DNA of 64,000 nucleotides from Leptospira ilyithenensis (GTDB lineage Bacteria > Spirochaetota > Leptospiria > Leptospirales > Leptospiraceae), in NCBI RefSeq assembly GCF_004771005.1, contig NZ_RQHV01000062.1:1-64000 (forward strand), in the 5' to 3' direction. A program made the position numbers and the translations under genes. Shown in pieces: positions 55,476-64,000 of the stretch (the first letter of the stretch is position 1; each line of letters starts with the position of its first letter). The notes under the pieces are model-generated. The model did no database searches. It had not been told where the DNA came from and worked only from the letters and a program-made list of their open reading frames with translations.

Positions 55476-56660
55476 CTACCTGATCACCGATTCTTTTACA
55501 AGTTTAAGAAGTTCATTTTTGCTAAAAGTTCCTTTCTCCCGATCGTCACCATATCTAACAATGATTATATCGAGGCTTGGAATTACATACAACATCTGTC
55601 CCCAATGACCTAGACCTGCAAACGTATCTTTTGGAGCATCCGGCCAAGGTTCCGGAATCCCCCTATCGGGCACTCCAGTATTTGCATACCAGTGGGATGT
55701 ATAATTGTCTTGCGAAAGATCTTCGCTGTAAGGGGTAGTTTTGTAACCGGGTGCGGGGGTTCTTGTAAAGTCCACCCAACCTTCCGGGAGGAGAGGATTT
55801 CCTTCCCATACTCCATCATTCAAATACAGATATCCGATCTTGGCTAGATCCCTTGCCGTCAAATACAAGTAAGACGATCCTACAAATGTTCCTGATCCGT
55901 CCTGTTCGAAAGGAGCGTCTTTGATTCCGAGTGTTCCGAATAATTTTGTATAAACCAAATCTTCGTATGCTTCCTGCCCATATACTTTTTTTAGAATGGC
56001 GGATAGAATGTTCGTATCGCAACTGGAATAATAAACTTGGGTACCGGGTTCCGCGCGAAGAGGCAGCTCACTGCAAAATTCACCCATGTCTTTTCTTCCA
56101 CGGGTGTACAACATGGCAATCACGGAAGATTTGAGAGGGCCGCTCTCATAACCTTCCTCTCCATCGAGGCCAGAGGACATATTCAAGAGATGACGGATTG
56201 TGATTTTTTTATGGGCTTCGTCCTTTCCCAAAGATTCGAAATGATAATAGCCCGGGTCATCCAGTTTGATCAGTCCGTTTTTGATTGTGATCCCGTAAAG
56301 TGCTTGGATGATGCTTTTTGATACCGACCATGTTAGGTGGGTAGATTCCTTTGTGAAATTGCGTGCATATTGTTCGAAGATGATTTTCCCGTTGCGGATG
56401 ATAAGAAGTGCATCGGTCCTTTTTCCTTTTCTGTCCGTTTCATCTCCCGTTCTCGCAAAAGCATATTCACCGACTAATTTCAGTTTTTCGCCGGAAACAC
56501 CGACGGATTCCGGTTTTGTTTCTTTCCAGTCGAGGGTAGGCCATTCCGGTTTGATCCTTGCCTGCAAGGGAGAGATTGAAGGAGGTCCGCCAAAAGGGGA
56601 GAGATCCTTGCCGCAGTCTAACAGGAAGACAAAGAAGATTAAAAGAAACAATCTGTACAT
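55476..56660 (-). CDS. Beta-lactamase-fold serine hydrolase, lipoprotein
   Basis: A protein of 394 residues read from the ATG at 56660; the frame is open 5 codons upstream. A lipoprotein signal (LLIFFVFLLDC) precedes the mature enzyme. SxxK is SVSK in LTWSVSKSIIQAL and the second motif is YSS in VYYSSCDTNIL; HWGQ may serve as the third. This is the class C-like EstB/6-aminohexanoate-dimer hydrolase group, whose substrates include esters and short amides; the real one is unknown. Downstream is the small gene at 55160-55471. Confidence 0.87.
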   Translation of the reverse strand: MYRLFLLIFFVFLLDCGKDLSPFGGPPSISPLQARIKPEWPTLDWKETKPESVGVSGEKLKLVGEYAFARTGDETDRKGKRTDALLIIRNGKIIFEQYARNFTKESTHLTWSVSKSIIQALYGITIKNGLIKLDDPGYYHFESLGKDEAHKKITIRHLLNMSSGLDGEEGYESGPLKSSVIAMLYTRGRKDMGEFCSELPLRAEPGTQVYYSSCDTNILSAILKKVYGQEAYEDLVYTKLFGTLGIKDAPFEQDGSGTFVGSSYLYLTARDLAKIGYLYLNDGVWEGNPLLPEGWVDFTRTPAPGYKTTPYSEDLSQDNYTSHWYANTGVPDRGIPEPWPDAPKDTFAGLGHWGQMLYVIPSLDIIIVRYGDDREKGTFSKNELLKLVKESVIR

Positions 56661-56725
56661 GCAACTGTCCATCATTCGAGAGTGGACTCATCCTATACCG
56701 GATTGATTAGAAAGGAAAGTACAAA

Positions 56726-57142
56726 TTACTGCGGGTGTTTTGCAAAATTTTGCAGCATATTGACCATAGAGGAAAGTCCGTTTCTGCGGGAGATTGAGAG
56801 AAACTTGGACAATCCGATTTCTTCTATAAATCCCAGAGATGCATTTGCGATTTCTTCGGGGGAATGGTCGGAAAACACTCGGATTAAAATCGCAATCAAT
56901 CCTTTGGTCAGAGCAGTATCACTGTCTGCAAAGAACGTCAAGGCACCGTTCTCCAATTTGGGATAGACCCAAACCTTGGATTGGCAGCCGGGAACTATGT
57001 AAGCATCAGATCGTTTTTCTTCCGGATAGGGAGGGAGCTCATCTCCCAATTCGATCAGGTATTGGAATTTTTCTTCCCAATCTTGTAAGTCGGAAAACTC
57101 TTCTATGATTTCTTTTTGAATCTCTGAAACGGATTTTTTCAT
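56726..57142 (-). CDS. sufE: Cysteine desulfuration protein SufE
   Basis: A protein of 138 residues read from the ATG at 57142, which lies 7 bp after the stop of the upstream lipoprotein gene; an in-frame ATG at 57166 would overlap that gene. The opening EIIEEFSDLQDWEEKFQYLIELG and the sulfur-accepting cysteine in VPGCQSKVWV are characteristic. SufE takes persulfide sulfur from SufS for iron-sulfur cluster assembly. No other suf gene is in the window. Confidence 0.93.
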   Translation of the reverse strand: MKKSVSEIQKEIIEEFSDLQDWEEKFQYLIELGDELPPYPEEKRSDAYIVPGCQSKVWVYPKLENGALTFFADSDTALTKGLIAILIRVFSDHSPEEIANASLGFIEEIGLSKFLSISRRNGLSSMVNMLQNFAKHPQ

Positions 57143-57149
57143 AGTAATG

Positions 57150-57512
57150 TCATTTAGGCGGTTCATGTGCGAATTTTTCTTTTTTGCGCATATAAAATTT
57201 GGGGGGTTGGTTTGATTCGGGCAGTTTCATATCCAGTCTGTTTTGCGTAGAAACCAAAAGTTCAGCTTTGTTATCTTGGTAAGGGAATGTGTATTCGGTT
57301 CGTGTTCGTAGTGTTAGTTTGTATTCCGTACCATTCCAAAAGAGATGGCGTTTCTCAAAATCAGCATACAAACATACGGGAGGTCTTACCATTACATCAC
57401 AGAACTCTCCCTTAGGAGGAAAACGTTTTTCAAAAAGACCGCAACTGCAGTTAAGTAATACTCCCAAGATGAAAATGAATGACGGATAAACTTTATTTTG
57501 CACGCTCATCAT
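57150..57512 (-). CDS. Small lipoprotein of unknown function
   Basis: A protein of 120 residues with a lipoprotein signal (FIFILGVLLNCSC; the first cysteine after LLN is the likely lipid site). The mature part is beta-strand rich (YKLTLRTRTEYTFPY). It lies in a run of minus-strand genes: it overlaps the stop of the TPR gene by 4 nt and is 7 bp before sufE. Function unknown. Confidence 0.68.
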   Translation of the reverse strand: MMSVQNKVYPSFIFILGVLLNCSCGLFEKRFPPKGEFCDVMVRPPVCLYADFEKRHLFWNGTEYKLTLRTRTEYTFPYQDNKAELLVSTQNRLDMKLPESNQPPKFYMRKKEKFAHEPPK

Positions 57513-58519
57513 TTGGAAAGACCTACATCCAATTTTGTTTTTGCAGTCGGTCTTTCTTTCAGCATAACCCGAATGATATTTAAAATCTCTTCATTTTTTT
57601 TGCCGGAAAAACTGTAATACTCTTCCAATAGATCAATGCCTTTCTGAGTGAGATTTTGCATATGGAAAATATTCGCTTCCGTGATGACTGCCGTCTCCGT
57701 GATTTTGTCGGGATTTGCGGTTTTTGTACTGCGAAGGAGGGAAAGAGAATTCACATAATCTTTTTTATAGAACTTTGACATTCCTTTTAAAAAATTTTCT
57801 TCGCGGGGGGAAAATTGAATCCTTCCCGCATAACCCGGCTTTTTTGTTGCGTCCAGGATTTTTTCCAGTCCTTGCGCATCTCCCGCCTGCATTGTGTTAT
57901 ATGTAAGTAGCCAGATAAACACAGATTGAAATTCAGGAGAAAGTTTGGATGTGTCAATGGAGCCGTAATCTTTTGTAAGAGCACCCGGCCTTTTTACATG
58001 ACGGTAGGTTTCCGTTAGAAATAATAACAGACGGTTGTTCTCCCAATCGGAGAAAGAGGATCCTGCCACAGCTTCGGCGGTTCTGGCATTCCAAAAAATC
58101 GAATCGAGCGTGGATTCGGCAAGTTGGGTTTTTCCGATAAATTCCGAAAAATCGGAACCTAAGTTCAACACCAGACTGGAAGAATCGAAAAAAATCCCGA
58201 TTCGGGGTAAATTCCAATAAAGACTACGCGCGATTAGGTGAAATGCCTGCGGATCGGTCGGGTCTTTTTCGGAAAAATTGACCGCAACCGTTTGAAAGTC
58301 TTCTATATCGGATTCTTTCAGTTTGTCCGATTTCCAGAGTTCGATCAGTTTTTCTTTCGCTTTTTCCGCGCGGACACTTTGATCCCTTGCAAAAAGAAAA
58401 AAAATTTCCTTTCGGTAAAAATACCCGAGAGAGCCAAGAATGATTAGGAAAATAAGCAGAAACCAGGGTGTTCCGCTTTTCTTCTTTCTATGAGGTTCGT
58501 ATCTAGAGTAAATCGCCAT
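57509..58519 (-). CDS. Membrane-anchored TPR-like protein
   Basis: A protein of 336 residues read from the ATG at 58519; the frame is open upstream to 58639 but would cross the divergent zinc-ribbon gene. One membrane segment (about 20-38, PWFLLIFLIILGSLGYFY) is followed by a helical body with TPR-like pairs (LTYNTMQAGDAQGLEKIL, GMSKFYKKDYVNSLSLL). No catalytic motif is visible. It may act as a scaffold in the envelope; its operon neighbours are a lipoprotein and sufE. Confidence 0.68.
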   Translation of the reverse strand: MAIYSRYEPHRKKKSGTPWFLLIFLIILGSLGYFYRKEIFFLFARDQSVRAEKAKEKLIELWKSDKLKESDIEDFQTVAVNFSEKDPTDPQAFHLIARSLYWNLPRIGIFFDSSSLVLNLGSDFSEFIGKTQLAESTLDSIFWNARTAEAVAGSSFSDWENNRLLLFLTETYRHVKRPGALTKDYGSIDTSKLSPEFQSVFIWLLTYNTMQAGDAQGLEKILDATKKPGYAGRIQFSPREENFLKGMSKFYKKDYVNSLSLLRSTKTANPDKITETAVITEANIFHMQNLTQKGIDLLEEYYSFSGKKNEEILNIIRVMLKERPTAKTKLDVGLSK

Positions 58520-58589
58520 AGATAGTCTCCATTTTTTTTTAGTCTCCCCACTTGACACGGCTTTTTCTTTATGATTTAGTGTGAGTGTT

Positions 58590-58769
58590 ATGGAAGATGA
58601 TTTATTTGATGATGATGAAATTGAGGCAGAAAGTCTCAACGAAGACGTTGTGACCTATGCATGTGAGGACTGCGACCATAGATGGGAAGCAGAGGGGGAG
58701 GACGAATACCTCGATTCCTGGGAATTGATCTGCCCTATGTGCGGATCTGCCAATATAACAGAACTTTAG
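58590..58769 (+). CDS. Small acidic zinc-ribbon protein
   Basis: A protein of 59 residues from the ATG at 58590 (or 62 from a GTG at 58581). The first 20 residues are acidic (MEDDLFDDDE). Then CEDCDH and CPMCGS form two CxxC pairs about 25 residues apart, a zinc ribbon. Such small proteins often bind nucleic acid or RNA polymerase, but no function is proven. It is divergent from the TPR gene and 1 bp before the next gene. Confidence 0.72.
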   Translation: MEDDLFDDDEIEAESLNEDVVTYACEDCDHRWEAEGEDEYLDSWELICPMCGSANITEL

Positions 58770-58770
58770 T

Positions 58771-59316
58771 TTGTATCTTTTTTTCTCCATCTACGTAATT
58801 TGCCTATTTTCCATTTCCCCTCTTTTTTCGGAGGAAACTTCTTTTAAGTCTTTGTATGATGAATACAAAAGGGGAAATTACGAAACGGTCTCTCGTCTTA
58901 CGGAAAAAATTTTAAATTCTAAAACCGGTAACCGGGATCCTCGGATTTTTTACCTTTATGTTGCAACGGAGCAGGATTGGGAAAAAATCAAAGCCAGGAC
59001 GGGAAGTTTTCCAATCCCTACAGGCAAAGACAGTTCTCATTATTTTAATGCTTTGTATTTAGCAATGGAAAGAGCATTGGTTCTCGGGGAATATGAAAGC
59101 CTGATCAAATGGGGTAGGTTGTTTCAAAAGGAAGGAAAGGGTAACTCTCGTTATGTGGATGCAGTTTTGATTTTGGCTGCCGGTCTTTTGGAATTGAAAA
59201 ATCCGAAAGAAGCTTTAAAAGCTATGGAAGAATTGGACAATCTGAACCCTTCCCCAAAAAACAAAGAACAGATGATCGCTCTTAAAAACGAAATAGGGAG
59301 AGATACCGGAAATTGA
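58771..59316 (+). CDS. Exported TPR-like protein
   Basis: A protein of 181 residues from a TTG at 58771. A signal peptide (LFFSIYVICLFSISPLFSE) precedes helical pairs such as LYDEYKRGNYETVSRLTEKIL and LILAAGLLELKNPKEALKAMEEL, which look like tetratricopeptide repeats. It ends with a 4-nt overlap on rsmD, so the genes are coupled. No specific function can be given. Confidence 0.7.
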   Translation: MYLFFSIYVICLFSISPLFSEETSFKSLYDEYKRGNYETVSRLTEKILNSKTGNRDPRIFYLYVATEQDWEKIKARTGSFPIPTGKDSSHYFNALYLAMERALVLGEYESLIKWGRLFQKEGKGNSRYVDAVLILAAGLLELKNPKEALKAMEELDNLNPSPKNKEQMIALKNEIGRDTGN

Positions 59317-59909
59317 AAAGTTTGCGCGTAGGCTCCGGAAAATGGAGAGGAAAAGAAATCTCCGCACCGGATGAAATTTCGGGGCATCAGAACTTTACTA
59401 ACAGTCTGATCAAAAAAGCGATTTTTTCTCTTATAGATTCCCGTCTTTCCGGTTGGGATATCCGAGCTGAGGATTGTCTCTTCTGCGATTATTTTTCCGG
59501 TAGCGGACAGATCGCAGCGGAAGCGTATAGCTTGGATTTTGCGAGAATTTTAGTTTATGAATTGGACCAGGATCGGTTTGGCAAACTTTTGAAATTGTTC
59601 AAGGGTCTTGCCAATGTCAAATTGTTCCGAAAGGACGCCACAAAACATGCATTAAAGTGGGAGCAGGAGACTGAGAAGGCATATATATTTTATCTCGATC
59701 CTCCTTATACCTATTGGTCCGAAACTCCCGATCGTATGAAACTCATGATTGAAAATCTATATGCTCATTGTAGCACTCTCTCCCGACCTTCCATCATTCT
59801 ATGCCAGATTCCCGAACACCAGAAATCGGATAAAATTTGGGTGGGAGTTCCTTTCAAGGAAAGAGAGTATGGAAGTCATTCTTTGATCGAGACTATTTTC
59901 GAGATGTGA
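59313..59909 (+). CDS. rsmD: 16S rRNA (guanine966-N2)-methyltransferase RsmD
   Basis: A protein of 198 residues from a TTG at 59313. LRVGSGKWRGKEI at the start, FCDYFSGSGQIAAEAYS (S-adenosylmethionine loop) and the catalytic YLDPPYTYW match RsmD. It should methylate G966 of 16S rRNA during small-subunit assembly. The length is as expected. The stop overlaps the GTG of the penicillin-binding protein gene (ATGTGA), so the two are coupled. Confidence 0.85.
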   Translation: MKSLRVGSGKWRGKEISAPDEISGHQNFTNSLIKKAIFSLIDSRLSGWDIRAEDCLFCDYFSGSGQIAAEAYSLDFARILVYELDQDRFGKLLKLFKGLANVKLFRKDATKHALKWEQETEKAYIFYLDPPYTYWSETPDRMKLMIENLYAHCSTLSRPSIILCQIPEHQKSDKIWVGVPFKEREYGSHSLIETIFEM

Positions 59910-62053
59910 TCCTCTTGTTTTGGAAAGAAAGATTCAAATTTCTTTTTTTTCTCCTATGTTGCAATTATAGTATTTCTATTTTTGCATTTCCCAGCTTTGA
60001 AGAAGTCCGCTCTTCCTATTTACCTTCCGATATTCTACTTCTTGACAGAACCGGAGAAAAGCTGCAATCCGTCCGTACATCACATAACTATCGTTCTCTT
60101 TCCTGGATCCCTTCAGGATCTCTCGCCAAACATACAATTGATGCCATCCTTCTCAGCGAAGATAAAAATTTCCGGGAGCACAACGGAGTGGATAGCTTGG
60201 CTTTTATCGGATCTGCTTGGGAGAAACTCCGTGGGGGAACTCTTAGAGGCGGTTCAACCATCACCATGCAATTGGTCTCCCTTTTGGACGAGGATCTGAA
60301 ACCCGAAAAGGGAAGGCGTAGTTTTTCTCAAAAGATGAAACAAATCCAAAGGGCAATGGATTTGGAAGAGGTTTGGTCCAAAGATGAAATTCTAACCGCG
60401 TATCTCAATTTGATTTATTTTAAGGGAGAGCTGAAGGGAATTCATTCCGCAAGTGCCGGGCTTTTTCAAAAAGATCCCGGATATCTATCGCCTAATGAAT
60501 CTTATATACTTTCGGTTCTGATTCGTGCTCCGGAAGCAAGTTTGGAAAAAATCATAGAAAGGGCTTGTTTTCTTAAGAAAAAGACGGAGGGAAAAATATT
60601 TCAGGATTGTGATTCTCTGGAATTGACAGCAAAGGAATCGTTCTTCGGAAGAATGGAATTTCCGGCTAATCCCAGTTTTGCGCCCCAGTTCGGATCTTAT
60701 GCCATTCAAAAAGGAATTTCCAACGGTGAAAAAACATCTCTTTCCAAAAGTTTGCAGGAAAAGATTGTAAAGATACTTGTCTCTCATATTTCCCCGCTTC
60801 GTTCTCAGAATGTTACTGACGGTGCCGTGCTTGTATTGCACAACCGAACGGGTCAAGTGTTAGGCTATCTGGGGAATCAGGGAAGTGCAAGCGAAGTGTC
60901 CTATCTTGATTTGATTCAAACCAAAAGGCAGGCCGGTTCCACTCTAAAACCTTTCGTATATGCTCAAAGTTTTCAGGAAAAAAAGCTCACGCCAGGTTCT
61001 ATTTTAAATGATGCTCCGACGGACATTCCTGTATTTCGGGGGATTTACCGCCCTTTGAATTATGATAAATCTTACCAAGGTAAGGTGACGGTAAAACAAA
61101 GCCTAGGCTCTTCTCTGAATATTCCTGCGGTCAGAACCCTTTCCTATTTGGATATGGGAAAATTCATTAATACATTATCCAGGCTCGGGTTCAAGGATCT
61201 CGCCTATCCTGAATTTTACGGTCCTTCTCTTGCTTTGGGAACAGCGGATGTCAGTCTTTGGGAACTAACAAATGCTTATCGGATATTTGCCAATTCGGGA
61301 ATATATTCCGAACCGAAGGTTCGATTTGAAGAATTAAGCGAAACTCCGAAAGAGAAACGGACATCTTCGAAAGAAATCCTATCGGAAGAAAATCCTATCT
61401 TTCGGCCCGAGGTGGCATTTTTAATTACTAGTATTCTTTCCGATAGGGAAGCGAGGGCTTTGACTTTCGGTTGGGAAAATCATTTATCCACTTCGTTTTT
61501 CACGGCAGTGAAAACAGGAACGAGCCAGGACATGAGAGACAATTGGTGTATCGGTTATTCCGGCGAATACACCGTAGGAGTTTGGGTAGGCAATGCAAAA
61601 GGTCTGCCTATGAAAGATGTTTCGGGCATCACTGGTGCCGCTCCCATTTGGAGGGATGTGATGGAATTTCTTCATTCTGAAACTCCTTCTACATATCCGA
61701 AACCTCCCAAGAATATCTCTTACAACACCGACAAACAAACATACTATGAAAAAGGTTTGGAAGATGAATCCATAGAAACGATTCAAGTTTTTAAAACCAA
61801 AACTCCGCCGAAAATCATTTCTCCCGCAGATCAAACTGTTTTTGCAGATGATCCCGATATCCCGAAAGGAAGACAAAAAATTTTATTCAAGCTGAACCGG
61901 TATGAAAAAAATTCAAATTGGTCTTTGAATAAAAAAAATCTAGGTCCGGCGGCGGAACCTTTTTTTTGGAACTTGGAAAAAGGCAATTTCCATTTGGAGC
62001 TCTTGGATCAAAGTGGAAAAGTATTGGATCAAGTTTCGTTCGAAGTTCGTTAG
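59906..62053 (+). CDS. pbpC: PBP1C-type bifunctional transglycosylase/transpeptidase
   Basis: A protein of 715 residues from a GTG at 59906 that overlaps the rsmD stop; the frame is open upstream to 59837. One signal anchor (RFKFLFFLLCCNYSISIFAF) leads to a GT51 glycosyltransferase domain (SEDKNFREHNGVD with its catalytic glutamate; LRGGSTITMQLV). The transpeptidase domain has STLK (SxxK), SSLN (SxN) and KTGTS. A C-terminal beta-domain (about 620-715) of the PBP1C type follows. The PBP1A/1B spacer is absent, which favours PbpC. Confidence 0.88.
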   Translation: MILLFWKERFKFLFFLLCCNYSISIFAFPSFEEVRSSYLPSDILLLDRTGEKLQSVRTSHNYRSLSWIPSGSLAKHTIDAILLSEDKNFREHNGVDSLAFIGSAWEKLRGGTLRGGSTITMQLVSLLDEDLKPEKGRRSFSQKMKQIQRAMDLEEVWSKDEILTAYLNLIYFKGELKGIHSASAGLFQKDPGYLSPNESYILSVLIRAPEASLEKIIERACFLKKKTEGKIFQDCDSLELTAKESFFGRMEFPANPSFAPQFGSYAIQKGISNGEKTSLSKSLQEKIVKILVSHISPLRSQNVTDGAVLVLHNRTGQVLGYLGNQGSASEVSYLDLIQTKRQAGSTLKPFVYAQSFQEKKLTPGSILNDAPTDIPVFRGIYRPLNYDKSYQGKVTVKQSLGSSLNIPAVRTLSYLDMGKFINTLSRLGFKDLAYPEFYGPSLALGTADVSLWELTNAYRIFANSGIYSEPKVRFEELSETPKEKRTSSKEILSEENPIFRPEVAFLITSILSDREARALTFGWENHLSTSFFTAVKTGTSQDMRDNWCIGYSGEYTVGVWVGNAKGLPMKDVSGITGAAPIWRDVMEFLHSETPSTYPKPPKNISYNTDKQTYYEKGLEDESIETIQVFKTKTPPKIISPADQTVFADDPDIPKGRQKILFKLNRYEKNSNWSLNKKNLGPAAEPFFWNLEKGNFHLELLDQSGKVLDQVSFEVR

Positions 62054-62062
62054 GGAGATAAG

Positions 62063-62479
62063 GTGGGAAAACCCGTTAAATACAGACACAGTTATTTTCA
62101 AAAAGTGGCATGGGGAGAAATGGATGCTTTCGGGCACGTAAACAACGTAACTTATGTTAGATATTTTGAGACTGCTCGTGCGGATTATTTTACAGCGGAA
62201 TCTCTTTGGGATTCCCCTCTAAAGCCGGTTAGGTTTGGTCCGGTGTTGACCCATTTGGATATGGACTATCGGAAACAAGTTGTATTTCCCGCCACATTGG
62301 AAGTTTCCCTGGAAGTTGACTCTATTTCTTCCCGTGCTTTTACGGTTGTATGTTCCATGTGGAATCAAAACGAAGATTGTGTTCTGACGGGACACGCCGG
62401 TTTTATCTGGTTTGATTTTGAACTTCAGAAACCCTCTCAGATTCCCGACGTTTTTCGGGAAAAATTTGGTTCTAAATGA
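62063..62479 (+). CDS. Hot-dog-fold acyl-CoA thioesterase
   Basis: A protein of 138 residues from a GTG at 62063. WGEMDAFGHVNNVTYVRYFETAR is the typical 4HBT/YbgC-type signature, with the conserved aspartate of MDAFGHVNN. It should hydrolyse an acyl-CoA in the cytoplasm; the chain length is not evident. It lies 9 bp after the PBP gene and 22 bp before the SpoIIE gene, all in one direction. Confidence 0.88.
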   Translation: MGKPVKYRHSYFQKVAWGEMDAFGHVNNVTYVRYFETARADYFTAESLWDSPLKPVRFGPVLTHLDMDYRKQVVFPATLEVSLEVDSISSRAFTVVCSMWNQNEDCVLTGHAGFIWFDFELQKPSQIPDVFREKFGSK

Positions 62480-62501
62480 AACCGGAGTTGTTTAATATGG
62501 A

Positions 62502-63794
62502 ATGAGCATGAAGCTAAAAAGGAGAGAGTCCGACAAGTTCCAATTGGATCAGGAAGTATTGAAAATCGCGAGGATTTGCCTTGGAGTATTTTCAGCATTT
62601 ATTGCTTTTGGAATTTTTGCCCCCACCCAGGAACAAGGTCTCTATGATCCGAAGTGGATTCGAATCGTTCATTCAAGCGTTACATTCGCTTTCTTTCTAT
62701 TCTCTTATTTTTCTTTTTTGATTCGCAGATACATCCAATCGATTACGCTCGTATTTTTTTATACGATGAGCACGCATTCTCTTGCTTTGCTCTATTGGAA
62801 CTCGCTTTTCGTCGGTTATCTGATCGGTATGGTTATGGTGATCAGTTGTATCGGAGTGAGTTTTGTAAATCGCAGATGGCTTGTAAATTATCTGGTTTCC
62901 GTTTCATCCGCCGGAATCCTTGTAGGGATTTATACCGTAGATCCGCAAGTGGATCTTTCTCTTTATATCACATCCATCATCACACCGGCAATCGTATCTT
63001 ATCTCACTTTGAATGTAAGGCTAGGTTCCGTTGCGAAACTAAGAGATTCCGAATTCCAGTTGAAACTTTTTCATGATCGTGTTTCCCGTGACTTGGAACT
63101 TGCCCAGGAAATACAAAATAATCTTGTTACTACGGTTTGGCCGAAGATTGCAGGTATTAAATTTACATCTTTTTTTCGTTCTTTTGAGAAAGTAGGTGGA
63201 GATGCGATCAGTTATAAATTAAGATCCGACGGTAGTATTGCTATTTTTTTTGCCGATGTTTCCGGTCATGGAATTGCATCCGCAATGGTTTCCGCCATGG
63301 CTGTCTTGGCGTTTAACATCCATGCTGTGGAAGAGGAACCGGCGACCTGTTTGAGGGCTATGCATGAGGATTTAAGAAACTTGGTAACAACCAATCATAT
63401 CAGTGCGGTCGTTGTTTATTATTTTCCTGAAACAAAAAAGATCAGTTATTCTTATGCTGGTCATCCTCCACTTTTATATTTGAAAACGGATGGAAAATTT
63501 CAGTTTTTAGAAGGAAGCGGCAGGTTGATTGTATCCATGTTGGAACCCAAGCTTAGAAATTATTCAAGAATTTTGGAAGAAGAGGATAGACTTTTGTTAT
63601 ACTCCGACGGAATGATCGAAGTTTTTGATGAAGAAGGCAGGATTTTCGGAGAAGAAAATCTTGTAAGCAGTATCAAAAACCATTTTGATAAAAAAGGAGA
63701 GACATTGCTAAATGCAGTTTTCGAAGATGTTATGGCCTATTCCAAAGAAGCCGCATCCGACGATATGAGCATGCTTTTACTTGAACTTCAATGA
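62502..63794 (+). CDS. Six-helix membrane SpoIIE-type phosphatase
   Basis: A protein of 430 residues. The N-terminal half (about 20-180) has six hydrophobic segments, likely a membrane sensor; a short helix (ELAQEIQNNLV) leads to the PP2C-type domain (about 210-430). Metal-binding parts are VGGDAISYK and FADVSGHGIASAMVSAMAV, and the end SDDMSMLLLEL is typical. It should dephosphorylate a STAS protein. Its stop overlaps the start of the LptF/G-type gene by 4 nt. Confidence 0.9.
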   Translation: MSMKLKRRESDKFQLDQEVLKIARICLGVFSAFIAFGIFAPTQEQGLYDPKWIRIVHSSVTFAFFLFSYFSFLIRRYIQSITLVFFYTMSTHSLALLYWNSLFVGYLIGMVMVISCIGVSFVNRRWLVNYLVSVSSAGILVGIYTVDPQVDLSLYITSIITPAIVSYLTLNVRLGSVAKLRDSEFQLKLFHDRVSRDLELAQEIQNNLVTTVWPKIAGIKFTSFFRSFEKVGGDAISYKLRSDGSIAIFFADVSGHGIASAMVSAMAVLAFNIHAVEEEPATCLRAMHEDLRNLVTTNHISAVVVYYFPETKKISYSYAGHPPLLYLKTDGKFQFLEGSGRLIVSMLEPKLRNYSRILEEEDRLLLYSDGMIEVFDEEGRIFGEENLVSSIKNHFDKKGETLLNAVFEDVMAYSKEAASDDMSMLLLELQ

Positions 63795-64000
63795 CATTAA
63801 ATTTATTTTTAGCACCCTTTGTTTGGTTTAAACGGGAATTCATTCCGTTTCGGATTTTGGATCGTTACCTGTTTTTCGATTTTTTGAAAAACTTTTTAGG
63901 TACTTTGATTCTGCTCACTTCCATGATCATCATTTACGAATTTACCAATAATATGAAGTATCTGGTATCTTCCAAAGTACAACAATCCCATGTGTATTTG
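63791..64000 (+). CDS. LptF/LptG-family permease, start only
   Basis: 70 residues from the ATG at 63791 to the window end, still open. ILDRYLFFDFLKNFLGTLILLTSMIIIYEF fits the first membrane helix of YjgP/YjgQ (LptF or LptG), the permease half of the lipopolysaccharide-export ABC transporter. It cannot be decided which of the two it is. It overlaps the SpoIIE gene by 4 nt. Confidence 0.72.
   Translation, partial: MTLNLFLAPFVWFKREFIPFRILDRYLFFDFLKNFLGTLILLTSMIIIYEFTNNMKYLVSSKVQQSHVYL

Overview
The window reads as a chromosomal segment of a spirochaete of the genus Leptospira, or a very close relative. Pointers are a DUF1564-type protein (27858-28346), the miaA-hfq pair, lipoproteins with loose spirochaetal lipoboxes, several SpoIIE phosphatase and STAS proteins, a Gld-type ABC operon and the pgsB-pgsC-pgsW cluster. 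I assign this from protein character only; no database was searched.

Left end (1-4402): an accessory region that looks like a chromosomal integron in reverse orientation. A tyrosine recombinase with integron-integrase-like ends (2924-4027, minus) is followed on its 3' side by a recombination core site (2845-2852). Next come an FRG-domain gene (1973-2827), a 172-bp attC-like element (1785-1956), a convergent restriction-modification pair (349-939 plus, 879-1658 minus), a second 172-bp attC-like element (54-225), and the first codons of a third cassette gene running off the window at base 1. The cassette bodies look visibly more AT-rich than the chromosome to the right.

Core chromosome, 4403-21191: NAD synthesis (nadB), C-terminal processing protease, pdxJ, a FYDLN-acid protein, miaA-hfq, a mannose-1-phosphate guanylyltransferase, a 30-residue basic AURKAIP1/COX24-type protein (12672-12764), cheW, a PhoU-like protein, TPR and lipoprotein genes, and a poly-gamma-glutamate operon (pgsB-pgsC-pgsW plus a small membrane protein).

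21286-36651: signalling and envelope genes. These are a SpoIIE phosphatase beside a STAS protein, a tandem beta-lactamase-fold lipoprotein with a degenerate first domain, gpmI, a PfkB-family kinase, a PAS histidine kinase overlapping a single-domain response regulator, and a Gld-type ABC exporter operon that runs on into mpl and pheS.

36648-54483: cell-wall and precursor genes. mpl recycles peptidoglycan peptide; glmM, glmS and an alternative GlmU together cover fructose-6-phosphate to UDP-GlcNAc. Also here are rpsT, tRNA-Val(UAC), a thiolase-fold protein that lacks its usual catalytic residues, an unknown three-gene operon with 4-nt overlaps, an acyl-CoA carboxylase beta subunit, STAS, DJ-1, HtrA, ruvB and a TonB-like protein.

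54541-64000: a VapBC-type module whose toxin is broken by a frameshift, a serine hydrolase, sufE, TPR proteins, a zinc-ribbon protein, rsmD, a PBP1C-type transglycosylase/transpeptidase, a thioesterase, a second SpoIIE phosphatase and the start of an LptF/LptG permease cut by the window edge.
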